A stretch of 34,117 bases of DNA from an uncultured Mediterranea sp. (GTDB taxonomy: Bacteria; Bacteroidota; Bacteroidia; Bacteroidales; Bacteroidaceae), in contig CALZEQ010000038.1 of NCBI GenBank assembly GCA_945641355.1, positions 1-34,117 on the forward strand, given 5' to 3'. The translations under genes were made by a program, and so were the position numbers. Below the pieces are notes generated by a model, which was not told where the DNA came from, made no database searches, and saw only the letters and a list, made by a program, of their open reading frames with translations. Every line of letters starts with the position of its first letter. The stretch's first letter is position 1. This document shows, piece after piece, positions 17,644 through 26,900 of this stretch.

Positions 17644-18255
17644 TTATCCGTGCAGATGTTTCTTGATGTACATGGTCAGTATGTCGATGGCCACCTGATT
17701 GTTTCCCCCCTCGGGTACTATCAGGTCGGCATACCGCTTGCAGGGCTCGATGAACTGCTGGTGCATGGGTTTCAGCACGCGCGTATACCGCTCCATCACC
17801 GCCTCAGCCGTACGTCCGCGCTCGATGATATCCCGTTGGATGACCCTGATCAGCCGTTCGTCGGGGTCGGCATCTACAAATATCTTCAGGTCCATCATGT
17901 TGCGCAGCTGCTCGTCGCACAGTGCCAGAATACCCTCCACAATGATGACCTCCCGCGGCTCAATGTGGATGGTTTCGGGCTGACGTGTACAGGTCAGGTA
18001 AGAGTAGGTAGGCTGTTCGATGCTCTTGCCTTCGCGCAGCCGGGCAATGTGTTGCGAAAGCAGACTCCATTCAAAGGCATCGGGATGGTCGAAATTGATG
18101 TTCTGACGCTCCTCTACCGGTACGTGGCTGCTGTCCTTGTAATACGAGTCTTGAGGAAGCAAGACGACCTCACCTGCTGGCAGGCTTTTGATGATTTTGC
18201 GCACGACGGTGGTCTTTCCCGAACCAGTTCCGCCTGCAATTCCAATAATTAACAT
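17644..18255 (-). CDS. udk: Uridine kinase
   Basis: Phosphorylates uridine and cytidine with ATP or GTP in pyrimidine salvage. The 203 residues carry the P-loop GGTGSGKTT (8-16), the nucleoside-binding DSYYKD and NFDHPDAFEW segments, the lid arginines in RDIIERGRTAEAVMERY, and the C-terminal IVPEGGNNQVAID segment typical of bacterial Udk. It is the first gene of a minus-strand pair with the transglycosylase. The upstream gap (18256-18358) is shared with the divergent Dabb gene. No exact -7 box is seen on the minus strand there. Confidence 0.95.
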   Translation of the reverse strand: MLIIGIAGGTGSGKTTVVRKIIKSLPAGEVVLLPQDSYYKDSSHVPVEERQNINFDHPDAFEWSLLSQHIARLREGKSIEQPTYSYLTCTRQPETIHIEPREVIIVEGILALCDEQLRNMMDLKIFVDADPDERLIRVIQRDIIERGRTAEAVMERYTRVLKPMHQQFIEPCKRYADLIVPEGGNNQVAIDILTMYIKKHLHG

Positions 18256-18286
18256 CAGATAATGGGTAAAATTAAAACAAAAATTC

Positions 18287-18294
18287 TACATTTG
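18287..18294 (+). promoter_or_regulatory. -7 box ahead of the Dabb-dsbD unit
   Basis: TACATTTG is an exact match to the Bacteroidota -7 element and lies 65 bases before the Dabb start codon. No good -33 element is seen 19 bp upstream (GGGT). Confidence 0.55.
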
Positions 18295-18358
18295 CAGCCA
18301 TTAGCAATGGCCGCTACGGCTGACAAATATAGTGATTAATCATTAAAACAACAAAATT

Positions 18359-18658
18359 ATGGTCAAACACATTGTGTTATTTAAGTTAAAAAACGAAGTA
18401 CCGGCTGACAAAAAGCTGGCCGCCATGACAGCTTTCAAGCAGGCAATCGAAGCCTTGCCGGCACGGATTCCCCTGATCCGCCACATCGAAGTAGGGCTGA
18501 ACATCAATCCGGGCGAGACGTGGAGCATCGCGCTCTACAGCGAATTCGACTCGCTGGACGACGTGAAAAGCTATGCCGTACACCCCGACCACGTAGCGGC
18601 AGGCCAGCTGCTGGCAGCAGTGAAGGAGAGCCGCGCCTGCGTAGACTATGAGTATTAA
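18359..18658 (+). CDS. Dabb (stress-responsive A/B barrel) domain protein
   Basis: A 99-residue single-domain protein of the Dabb family, which forms dimeric ferredoxin-like alpha/beta barrels. The N-terminal MVKHIVLFKLK strand, the LIRHIEVGLN segment and the C-terminal YAVHPDHVAAGQ stretch with the conserved histidine are typical. Members bind or act on small hydrophobic or polyketide-like compounds in some organisms, but most are uncharacterised, so no reaction is assigned. It lies 21 bases before the dsbD-like gene and probably shares its transcript. A role in envelope redox or stress is inference from that neighbour only. Confidence 0.85.
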   Translation: MVKHIVLFKLKNEVPADKKLAAMTAFKQAIEALPARIPLIRHIEVGLNINPGETWSIALYSEFDSLDDVKSYAVHPDHVAAGQLLAAVKESRACVDYEY

Positions 18659-18679
18659 TCATTTATCAGACAGTGTGAT

Positions 18680-20686
18680 ATGAAACGAAACGTTACCACG
18701 TTCCTGCTATTCCTGGTTGCCTGTTGGGTACAGGCTCAGATACAGGAACCGATTACCTTCAAGCAGGAGATGAAATCCATCTCCGACACCGAAGCCGAAC
18801 TCATCTTCAGTGCCACCATCGAACCCGGCTGGCATGTCTACTCCACCGAGCTGGGCGACGGAGGTCCTATCTCGGCATCGTTCCACATCGAACAGATAGC
18901 GGGAGCTGCTTTGGACGGCAAGCTGAAAGCGGTCGGCAACGAGATTTCCGCCTTCGACCCTCTGTTTGACATGAAGGTGCGCTACTTTGAAAAGAGTGCC
19001 CAGTTCGTCCAGCGTGTGAAGCTGACAGGCGGTGCCTATCACCTCCAAGGCTATCTGGAGTATGGCGGCTGCAACGACGAGAACTGCCTGCCTCCCTCGC
19101 AAGTGGAGTTCGACTACAAGGGACAGTCGGCCGCTACCGCAGCTGCTGTACCAGCCGATGCCACGCCTGATGAAACAGCTGCAGGCGAAGAGCCTGCTAC
19201 CGAAACAGCCGAAACTCCTGCTGCCGATGCCATCCCCACTAATGTTACCGCCACCGACCTTTGGCAGCCGGTCATCGAAGAGCTGAAGGCAATGGGCGAG
19301 GCCTCTTCGCAGCAGGACATGTCGTGGATATACATCTTCTTCACCGGACTGGTTGGCGGATTGCTGGCTCTCTTCACTCCCTGTGTGTGGCCCATCATCC
19401 CCATGACGGTAAGTTTCTTCCTGAAGCGCAGCAAGGACAAGAAGAAGGGCATCCGCGATGCCTGGACGTACGGAGCCTCCATCGTGGTCATCTATGTGAC
19501 GCTGGGCCTGGCCATCACACTCATCTTCGGTGCCAGTGCGCTGAATGCCCTCTCCACCAATGCGCTGTTCAATATCCTCTTCTGCCTCATGCTGGTGGTA
19601 TTTGCCGCCTCCTTCTTCGGTGCGTTCGAGATCACGCTTCCTTCGAAGTGGAGCAACGCCGTCGACAGCAAGGCCGAAGCCACTACCGGTCTGCTCAGCA
19701 TCTTCCTTATGGCTTTCACCCTCTCGCTGGTATCCTTCTCCTGCACAGGTCCCATCATCGGCTTCCTGCTGGTAGAGGTATCTACTACGGGCAGCGTGGT
19801 GGCACCGGCCATCGGCATGTTGGGCTTCGCCATCGCATTGGCCCTCCCCTTCACCCTCTTTGCCCTCTTCCCCTCGTGGCTGAAGAGTATGCCTAAGTCG
19901 GGTGGCTGGATGAATGTCATCAAGGTGTCGCTGGGCTTCCTGGAACTGGCTTTCGCCCTGAAGTTCCTTTCTGTGGCTGATTTGGCATACGGCTGGCGCA
20001 TCCTCGACCGCGAGACCTTCCTGGCTCTCTGGATTGTGCTGTTCGCCCTGCTGGGCTTCTATCTGTTGGGCAAAATCAAGTTCCCGCACGATGACGACAA
20101 CGTGAAGGTCAGCGTGCCGCGCTTCTTCCTGGCCCTCTTCTCACTGGCCTTTGCCGTATATATGGTACCCGGTCTGTGGGGTGCTCCGCTGAAGGCTGTC
20201 AGCGCCTTTGCCCCACCCATGCAGACGCAGGACTTCAACCTCTACAACAACGAGGTACATGCCCAGTTCGACGACTATGACCTGGGCATGGAGTATGCCC
20301 GCCGTCAGGGCAAGCCGGTCATGCTGGACTTCACCGGTTACGGTTGTGTGAACTGCCGCAAGATGGAGCTGGCCGTATGGACCAACCCGAAGGTGAGCGA
20401 CCTGATGAAGAACGACTATGTGCTCATCACCCTCTATGTAGACAACAAGACTCCCCTGCCCGCTCCCATCAAGATTACGGAGAACGGTACGGAACGCACC
20501 CTGCGTACCGTGGGCGACAAATGGAGCTACCTGCAGCGGGTGAAGTTCGGTGCCAACGCACAGCCCTTCTATGTACTGATTGACAACGAGGGCCATCCGC
20601 TCAACAAGTCATATTCGTACAACGAGGACATCCCTGCCTATGTAGACTTCCTGCAAAAAGGTCTGGAGAACTATCAGAAGAAATAA
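18680..20686 (+). CDS. dsbD: DsbD-family thiol-disulfide exchange protein
   Basis: Inner-membrane protein that passes electrons from cytoplasmic thioredoxin to periplasmic thiol proteins. The 668 residues comprise a signal peptide (1-19, ending VQAQ), an N-terminal DsbD-alpha-like domain with the pair C131/C136 (GGCNDENC), an Ala/Thr/Glu/Pro-rich linker (about 150-195), a core of about eight membrane helices (about 215-500) with the paired cysteines C235 (FTPCVWP) and C355 (FSCTGP), and a C-terminal thioredoxin-like domain with C556-V-N-C559. All three cysteine pairs of E. coli DsbD therefore have counterparts. The gene ends before a strong terminator. The actual client proteins cannot be named. 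Confidence 0.92.
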   Translation: MKRNVTTFLLFLVACWVQAQIQEPITFKQEMKSISDTEAELIFSATIEPGWHVYSTELGDGGPISASFHIEQIAGAALDGKLKAVGNEISAFDPLFDMKVRYFEKSAQFVQRVKLTGGAYHLQGYLEYGGCNDENCLPPSQVEFDYKGQSAATAAAVPADATPDETAAGEEPATETAETPAADAIPTNVTATDLWQPVIEELKAMGEASSQQDMSWIYIFFTGLVGGLLALFTPCVWPIIPMTVSFFLKRSKDKKKGIRDAWTYGASIVVIYVTLGLAITLIFGASALNALSTNALFNILFCLMLVVFAASFFGAFEITLPSKWSNAVDSKAEATTGLLSIFLMAFTLSLVSFSCTGPIIGFLLVEVSTTGSVVAPAIGMLGFAIALALPFTLFALFPSWLKSMPKSGGWMNVIKVSLGFLELAFALKFLSVADLAYGWRILDRETFLALWIVLFALLGFYLLGKIKFPHDDDNVKVSVPRFFLALFSLAFAVYMVPGLWGAPLKAVSAFAPPMQTQDFNLYNNEVHAQFDDYDLGMEYARRQGKPVMLDFTGYGCVNCRKMELAVWTNPKVSDLMKNDYVLITLYVDNKTPLPAPIKITENGTERTLRTVGDKWSYLQRVKFGANAQPFYVLIDNEGHPLNKSYSYNEDIPAYVDFLQKGLENYQKK

Positions 20687-20714
20687 GGCTATACACACAA
20701 TGTATGCCGATGCG

Positions 20715-20750
20715 AGAGGGTGAGCTACCAAAGCTCACCCTCTTCTTTTT
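20715..20750 (+). terminator. Terminator after the dsbD-like gene
   Basis: A perfect 12-bp stem (20715-20726 with 20732-20743) with a 5-base loop is followed by CTTTTT. This is the clearest rho-independent terminator in the window. Confidence 0.92.
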
Positions 20751-20814
20751 CAGAGAGCATAAGTCAAAGGGAAGAGACATAGCTTATTATCCTCCCAAAA
20801 TTAGTTTTATATAT

Positions 20815-20900
20815 CGACCGGACGACGTCGGTCAATCGACCGACCAAGGTCAATCAATTGGCCGACCAAGGTCGGGCGATTGGCTGACCTTGGTCGGCCA
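20815..20900. repeat. Cluster of GACCAAGGTC direct and inverted repeats
   Basis: CCGACCAAGGTC occurs at 20840-20851 and again at 20862-20873 (22-bp period). The segment 20859-20873 is perfectly complementary to 20886-20900 (15-bp stem, 12-base loop). Shorter CGACCG/CGGTC pieces extend the pattern leftwards to 20815. The cluster lies in the convergent gap between the dsbD terminator and the end of the AraC-type gene. The rest of the gap (20751-20814, 20901-20984) shows nothing I can name. Confidence 0.85.
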
Positions 20901-20984
20901 CCCTACAAAGTAGCTTGTTGACAGAAATCAAACAGGGATTTCCGAGGTTTGAAAGCAGCTTTGATGAGCAGAAAATACCGGTCT

Positions 20985-21866
20985 TCAGAGCGTCGTGCCA
21001 GCCGGCGAAGAGAAATGCATCGTACGGTAATCTTTGGGAGTAACCCCCGTAATCTTTTTGAAGAGGCGGTTGAAGTACGAATAGTCCTCAAAGGCCAGCG
21101 CATAGGCTACACTCTTCACCGGCATATTGTCCGTCACCAACAGCAGCTGCGCCTTCTCCATCTTACGGAGCAGAATGTATTGCAAGGGTGTCTCGCCCAT
21201 CTCCTGCTTGAAGAGGCGGATAAAGTGATCCTTCGACAGACAGGCACCGGCAGCCAACGTATCAATGTCCAGCGGCTCGCAGATGTGCTTGCGGATGTGG
21301 CTGATGGCAGTTTCGATACGCGGATCGTGACTGTTGGCCCTCGGGACGGCACGCTTCAGGAAGTGCGACAACAGCTGCAGCACGATGCCCCTCGACTCCA
21401 CCTTGTCGCAGAACATACGCTGTTTGTTCACCAGCAGATTGTGCTTCAGTGTAGGGTTATTGTCGTATGTGGCAGGATCAGACTTAGCCAGACTCATGTG
21501 CGGATTGATGGTACAGAGACGACGCACCAGCAGCAAGTCCAGATCGCCGGCCGGTATGCTCATCGGCAGTTCCCACTCGTCCAGCAACCCCTCACCCTGC
21601 CCCGGCTCCTCATATATATGTATATAGTAGTGGCTGAAGTGCGTATCGCAGACGTAACTGTGCTTGGTGAAGGCTGGAATGAAGTAGAGGTTATCCGGCG
21701 AGAGCAGTTCGACACCTTCGGGCAATACCACCTGTGCCGTTCCCTCGGTCACATAATAGAGGCGCATGAAGGGGCTGCTCACATTTTTCCAGTTCCAGTC
21801 GGCATTGTGTACAGCCAGACCTACGTTGAGCACCAGCGGGTGCAATTGTTCTACCAACAGACTCAT
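20985..21866 (-). CDS. AraC-family transcriptional regulator
   Basis: DNA-binding regulator of 293 residues. The N-terminal part (about 1-120) looks like a cupin-type sensing domain (RLYYVTEGTAQVVLPEGVE, YFIPAFTKHSY). The C-terminal part (about 183-283) has the two AraC helix-turn-helix motifs, with LDIDTLAAGACLSKDHFIRLF, VKSVAYALAFEDYSYFNRLFK and the closing GVTPKDYR. The apparent TTG start at 21923 falls within the -7 box of its own promoter, so the ATG at 21866 is used. It is divergent from the GH29-susCD locus and is the only regulator in it; no HTCS or sigma/anti-sigma pair is present. It is therefore the probable activator, with sugar ligand unknown (L-fucose or a metabolite is a guess). 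Confidence 0.9.
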   Translation of the reverse strand: MSLLVEQLHPLVLNVGLAVHNADWNWKNVSSPFMRLYYVTEGTAQVVLPEGVELLSPDNLYFIPAFTKHSYVCDTHFSHYYIHIYEEPGQGEGLLDEWELPMSIPAGDLDLLLVRRLCTINPHMSLAKSDPATYDNNPTLKHNLLVNKQRMFCDKVESRGIVLQLLSHFLKRAVPRANSHDPRIETAISHIRKHICEPLDIDTLAAGACLSKDHFIRLFKQEMGETPLQYILLRKMEKAQLLLVTDNMPVKSVAYALAFEDYSYFNRLFKKITGVTPKDYRTMHFSSPAGTTL

Positions 21867-21893
21867 AGTGGTTTCCGTTACAAGTTGACACAG

Positions 21894-21907
21894 CGGCACA
21901 AGTGCCG
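21894..21907. promoter_or_regulatory. Palindrome in the AraC gene leader
   Basis: CGGCAC (21894-21899) and GTGCCG (21902-21907) form a perfect 6-2-6 palindrome just downstream of the -7 box of the regulator gene. It could be an autoregulatory operator or a leader hairpin. Confidence 0.5.
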
Positions 21908-21920
21908 TCCAATACAGTTG

Positions 21921-21951
21921 CAAAAGTAGTGCATTTCCGAGGAGCGTCCAA
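21921..21951 (-). promoter_or_regulatory. Promoter of the AraC-type gene
   Basis: On the minus strand TACTTTTG (21928 down to 21921) is an exact -7 box and TTGG at 21951-21948 sits 19 bp upstream at the -33 position. The ATG at 21866 follows 54 bases later. Confidence 0.7.
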
Positions 21952-22021
21952 GGGAATTCGCGGGTTTTTCATCTGTTTCTGTCGATATCATTCTATGGAA
22001 TGGGCAAATATTGGCCGAAAC

Positions 22022-22088
22022 TATCGATTTTATCCCATTACTTCCCGCTATCGTCCTATTATCCATACGTCACAACTCCCTACATTTG
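22022..22088 (+). promoter_or_regulatory. Promoter and candidate operator of the first GH29 gene
   Basis: TACATTTG at 22081-22088 is an exact -7 box. No good -33 element is seen, which suits a promoter that needs an activator. The stretch 22022-22059 aligns without gaps at 28 of 38 positions with 31226-31263 upstream of the mutarotase gene, both starting 59 bp before the -7 box. It contains CTATCG at 22021-22026 and again at 22048-22053, suggesting direct half-sites. Confidence 0.65.
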
Positions 22089-22126
22089 CAGTTGAAAAAA
22101 TGAACTCAAAAAAGTACATATTCACC

Positions 22127-23773
22127 ATGAAGAACAAGACAATTCTTTTGGCACTCTTGATGGCCGCCGGCACCGCATCGGCACAGACATCGTATCAAGT
22201 GCCCGTATCGGAAAAGGACGAACCGATGGCACAGGGCAAGTTCCAACCCACTTGGGAATCGCTGGTCAACTACCAGACGCCCGAATGGTTCCGCAACGCC
22301 AAGTTCGGCATCTGGGCCCACTGGGGTCCGCAATGCGTAGAGGGGTCGGGCGACTGGATGGCCCGCAGCCTCTATATAGAAGGCAGCAACGAGTACAAGT
22401 ATCACGTAGAACACTACGGACACCCCTCGGAAGTGGGATTCAAAGACATCATCCCGCTGTTCAAGGCTGAGAAATGGGATCCGGATAAGCTGGTAGCCTT
22501 CTACAAGGAGATAGGTGCACAATACTTCTTTGCCCTGGGTAACCACCACGACAACTTCGACCTCTGGGACAGCAAGTATCAGCCGTGGAACTCGCAGAAC
22601 ATGGGACCGCAACGCGACATCCTGGCCGGATGGGCCGAAGCCGCCCGCAAGCAGGGCCTGCCCTTCGGCATCAGCTTCCATGCCGACCATGCCTGGACGT
22701 GGTACGAGCCTTCGCAGCGCTACGACCGCCACGGTGACAAGATGGGCATCCCCTACGATGGCAAGCTGACCAAAGCCGACGGCAAGGGCAAATGGTGGGA
22801 AGGCTACGACCCGCAGGATCTCTACGCACAGAACCACCCCCTGAGCGAAGGCAGCTGGGCCGATGGCATGATACACCGCCAGTGGGGCTGGGAGAACGGT
22901 GCATACACACCTACACAGGCCTATTGCACCAACTTCTACAACCGCACGCTGGATGCCATCAACCGCTACAACCCCGACCTCATCTACTTTGATGTGACGG
23001 TGCTCCCCTTCTACCCGGTAAGCGATGCGGGCATGAAGATTGCCGCCCACTTCTACAACCACAACATGGCCACCCACAAGGGCAAGCTGGAGGCAGTACT
23101 CTTCGGCAAGATACTGAGCGACGAACAGAAGAAGGCTATGGTATGGGACGTAGAACGCGGTGCCCCCAACGAAATTATGGAAGAGCCCTGGCAGTCGTGC
23201 AACTGCATCGGTGGATGGCACTACAACACCTCCATCTACGAGCACAACGCCTACAAGTCGGCTTCCGATGTGGTGAAGCTGCTGGTGGACATCGTAAGCA
23301 AGAACGGCAACCTGCTGCTTAGCGTGCCTCTGCGTGCCGACGGCACCTTCGACGAGAAGGAGGAAGTGGTGCTTCGCGAGTTCGGTGCCTGGATGCAGGT
23401 CAACAAGGAGAGTATCGTCGACACCCGTCCCTGGAAGAAGTTTGGTGAAGGTCCCATTGCCGAGGCCGATATCAAGATCAATGCCCAAGGCTTTAACGAC
23501 GGTGCCTATACCCGCGCCACTGCGCAGGAAATCCGCTTCACACAGACCGACAAATATATCTACGCCACCGCACTGGCTTGGCCGAAAGAGGGACACACAA
23601 TTACCATCAAATCGTTGGCAGCCGGTTCGCCGCTCCATCCGTCACGCATCGGCCGTGTCGAACTGCTGGGCTATGACAAGGTACCTTTTACCCGCACGGC
23701 CGAAGGTCTGACAGTGACCCTGCCCGCACACCAGGTGAACGGCATTGCACCGGTGCTCCGTATCCGCAAATAA
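22127..23773 (+). CDS. Secreted GH29-type alpha-L-fucosidase
   Basis: Predicted periplasmic or exported retaining glycosidase that removes terminal L-fucose. The 548-residue form starts with a clear signal peptide cut after A19 (TASA|Q). The GH29 barrel shows FGIWAHWGP, a GNHHDNFDLWDS segment and HADHAW. The expected nucleophile is D289 in DLIYFDVT. The C-terminal part (about 455-548) is the beta-sandwich, beginning at KKFGEGP and ending with APVLRIRK. The frame is open back to 21902, but the promoter's -7 box at 22081-22088 excludes those starts; ATG 22127 is preferred over ATG 22100, which would leave a leader of a few bases. The nucleophile context differs from the usual WFDG, so linkage or sugar preference may differ. 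Confidence 0.8.
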   Translation: MKNKTILLALLMAAGTASAQTSYQVPVSEKDEPMAQGKFQPTWESLVNYQTPEWFRNAKFGIWAHWGPQCVEGSGDWMARSLYIEGSNEYKYHVEHYGHPSEVGFKDIIPLFKAEKWDPDKLVAFYKEIGAQYFFALGNHHDNFDLWDSKYQPWNSQNMGPQRDILAGWAEAARKQGLPFGISFHADHAWTWYEPSQRYDRHGDKMGIPYDGKLTKADGKGKWWEGYDPQDLYAQNHPLSEGSWADGMIHRQWGWENGAYTPTQAYCTNFYNRTLDAINRYNPDLIYFDVTVLPFYPVSDAGMKIAAHFYNHNMATHKGKLEAVLFGKILSDEQKKAMVWDVERGAPNEIMEEPWQSCNCIGGWHYNTSIYEHNAYKSASDVVKLLVDIVSKNGNLLLSVPLRADGTFDEKEEVVLREFGAWMQVNKESIVDTRPWKKFGEGPIAEADIKINAQGFNDGAYTRATAQEIRFTQTDKYIYATALAWPKEGHTITIKSLAAGSPLHPSRIGRVELLGYDKVPFTRTAEGLTVTLPAHQVNGIAPVLRIRK

Positions 23774-23831
23774 ACTGCTCTTTAAAGATAGATGATTTTT
23801 AACTAAGGACTGATTGTTTTCTTGAGAACAA

Positions 23832-23882
23832 AAAGAAAGAGGTATGCAAGCTGTGTCCAGACAGCTTGCAAGCCCTTTCTTT
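23832..23882 (+). terminator. Long hairpin between GH29 and susC genes
   Basis: TGCAAGCTGT (23845-23854) pairs perfectly with ACAGCTTGCA (23861-23870). After a 2x2 internal loop, an outer arm AAAGAAAG-A-GG (23832-23842) pairs with CCCTTTCTTT (23873-23882) with one bulged A. It fits partial termination or processing that sets GH29 against susCD levels. No -7 box is seen between it and susC. Confidence 0.6.
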
Positions 23883-23947
23883 ACCCTGAAAAAAGGATGA
23901 GAATGACAAGTATTATTCACCTTAATAACTTATTAATCAATTAAATT

Positions 23948-26900
23948 ATGAAACAACAACGAGTACATGGGCTATTCTCGCCCATGAGAATCTTAATGAT
24001 TCTGACCATGTGTTGCTGGTACGTCAGTCTGCCGGCACAGAACCTGCGAGAAATCGTCGGCACCGTATCCGACTCTTCGGGAGAGCCTCTGATAGGTGTC
24101 AGTGTGTTAGTGAAAGAGAGTTCGGCTGGTGCTACCACCGACATCGACGGTAAATTCAGAGTGAATGCAGCCGCCGGTCAGACACTGAAAGTGAGCTACG
24201 TGGGATATACCACGCAAGAAATCAAGGTTTCCTCACAGTCTGTCATCAACATCGTCTTGAAAGAAGACCTGATGAAGCTGGAAGAGGTAGTAGTAGTAGG
24301 TTATGGCACGCAGAAGAAGGTGAACCTGACCGGTGCCGTATCATCCGTCACTGCCGAAGAGCTGGCCAACAAGCCCGTCACCAGTACGGCACAGGCATTG
24401 GCCGGTCTGGCTCCCGGTCTGAGCGTACTGCAGAATTCCGGCCGTCCCGGTGCCAGTGCCAACGTGAAGATTCGCGGTACAGGTACCTTCTCAAGCGCCG
24501 GTACCGACCCGCTGGTACTGATTGACGGACTCTCCGGTAGCATTGATGATGTGGATCCCAACGACATCCAGAGCATCTCCTTCCTGAAAGATGCCGCATC
24601 GGCTTCTATCTACGGTAACCGTGCCGCCAACGGAGTCATCCTGATTGAGACCAAGAAGGGAAGCGAGGGCAAAACAACCATCTCATACAATGCAACCTTC
24701 GGTTGGCAGAAAGCAACCGAACTGCCCGACTTCCTGCCGTCGTGGGAGTATGCCGAGTACTACAACATGGCCATGCACAACATGGGACGTCAGGATGCCT
24801 ACAGTGCCGAACAGATAGAGAAGTACCGCAACGGAAGCGACCCTGACAACTATCCCAACGTGAACCACCTGAAGTGGTTGTTGGAGAGCGGATCGGGCTT
24901 CCAGCACCAGCACAACGTAAGCATCCAAGGCGGTAATGCCAAGACCAGCTACAACTTCTCCGTCGGCTACCGCAATCAGGAGGGTATGACCGCCAACACC
25001 AACAACGAGCGCATGACGGCCCTGCTCAGCCTGAAGAGCGAGATTGCCAAAGGTCTGACGATGAACATCAACCTGAATGCCTACAACAACAAGTACAATG
25101 CCCCCAACGGCGAACCGCAGAGCATCGACGGCATGATAGGCTACGCCGTGCGCGAAGCTCCCATCTATGCCGGACAGAAGTCCGACGGCAGCTTTGGTTA
25201 TCAGGACAGCTACAGCCCCGAAGCCTGGCTGGCCAGCGAATCCTTCATCCAGAACATCAGCCGCAACATCAGCGCTTCGGCCCAACTGCGTTGGGAGACT
25301 CCCGTCAAGGGCCTCTCCTTCATCGGCAAGGCCGGTGCCAACTACTGGACCAAGTTTGACAAAGCCTATCGGGCCGAGACCTACTTTGACGAAAACAAGA
25401 CCGTAGGCCCCAACACCCTGAGCATCTGGACGGCCAACAATACCTACACCACGCTGGAAGCCATGGTGAACTACGAGAGACAAATCAAGAACCACAGCTT
25501 CAAACTGCTGGCCGGTACCTCTGTGGAGCAGTCTAACAACAAGGGACTGGAAGGCTACCGCAACAGCTTCCCCAACAACTACCTGTATGAACTGGGTGCC
25601 GGCGACAAGTCAACAGCCAGCAACAACAGCAGTCTGACGGAGTATGCCCTGCTCTCCTACTTCGGACGTCTGAACTATGCGTTCAACGACCGTTACCTGT
25701 TGGAAGCCAACGTACGCTACGACGGTTCGTCACGTTTCGCCAAAGACCACCGCTGGGGCTTCTTCCCCTCCGTATCGGCCGGATGGCGCATCTCCGAAGA
25801 GTCCTTCTGGAAGAACAGCTCCATCGCCAACAGCTTTGACAACCTGAAGCTCCGCGCTTCGTATGGTGTGCTGGGTAACCAGAACATCGGAGTCTATCCC
25901 TACCAACAGACCTATTCGCTGGGCCACGACTATCCGCTGGGCGGCACGCTGCAGTCGGGTGCCTACATTGCCAGCTACAACAATCCGAACATCACATGGG
26001 AGAAGACGGCCATCACCGACATCGGCATTGACTTCAGCCTCTGGAACGGTGTGTTGAGCGGTACCATCGACTACTTCTATAAGTATACGTCAGACATCCT
26101 CTCCTCTGTAGAAGTGACCAGCATCATGGGACGCGGCGTAGGCCAGTCCAACGTAGGTGCCGTATCCAACAAAGGTATCGAAGTAAACCTTTCATTCAAC
26201 GGTAAAATAGGACGCGACTTCAAGTATTCTATCGCACCTAACTTCACTTGGATCAAGAATGCCGTAGAAGAGCTGTCCAACGGTGCCAAGGAGGAAATCA
26301 ACAACAACCGCATCGTAGGCGAGCCTATCGGCATCATCTACGGTTACGAGACCGACGGTCTGTTCGTAGACCAGGCTGAGATTGACGCTGCCCCCAACCA
26401 ATTGGTAGGCAAGTCGAGCATCAAGCCGGGTTATGTGAAATACAAGGACATCAGCGGCCCCGACGGTGTGCCCGACGGTAAGGTAGATGCCCAATACGAC
26501 CGCAAGGTACTGGGCAGCACCACACCCAAGTTCTACTACGGACTCAACCTGAACGCTTCGTTCAAGGGCTTCGACTTCTCGGCGCTGCTGCAAGGTCTGG
26601 GCGGACACAAACGCCTCATCGGCTCGTACATGGCCTACGCCTTCTACAACGGCGGACAGATTCAGAGATGGCAAGCCGACAACTGCTGGACAGAAGCGAA
26701 CCCCAACAAATGGGCCGCATATCCGCGCATCGAAACACTCAACATGAACAATACCAACCTGCAAACATCTGACTACTGGCTTCGCAACGCCTCGTTCCTG
26801 CGCGTCAAGAACGTACAGATAGGCTACACGCTGCCCAAATCGGTGAGCAAGAAGGCAGGCATGGAGTCGGTACGCATCTATCTGAGCGGACAGAACCTCT

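Noticed and set aside
18707..20089. Minus-strand open frame of 460 codons over the dsbD-like gene
   Set aside because: Antisense to a strongly identified membrane protein; very rich in Glu, Gln, Gly and His with no recognisable fold.
20815..20900. CRISPR-like array
   Set aside because: Only two direct copies of about 12 bp, spacing of 10 bases, extra inverted copies and no cas genes.
20704..20913. Small plus-strand open frame after the dsbD-like gene
   Set aside because: It runs through a terminator stem and the repeat cluster; its translation has no coding character.
22106..23638. Minus-strand open frame of 510 codons over the first GH29 gene
   Set aside because: Antisense shadow with no family resemblance.
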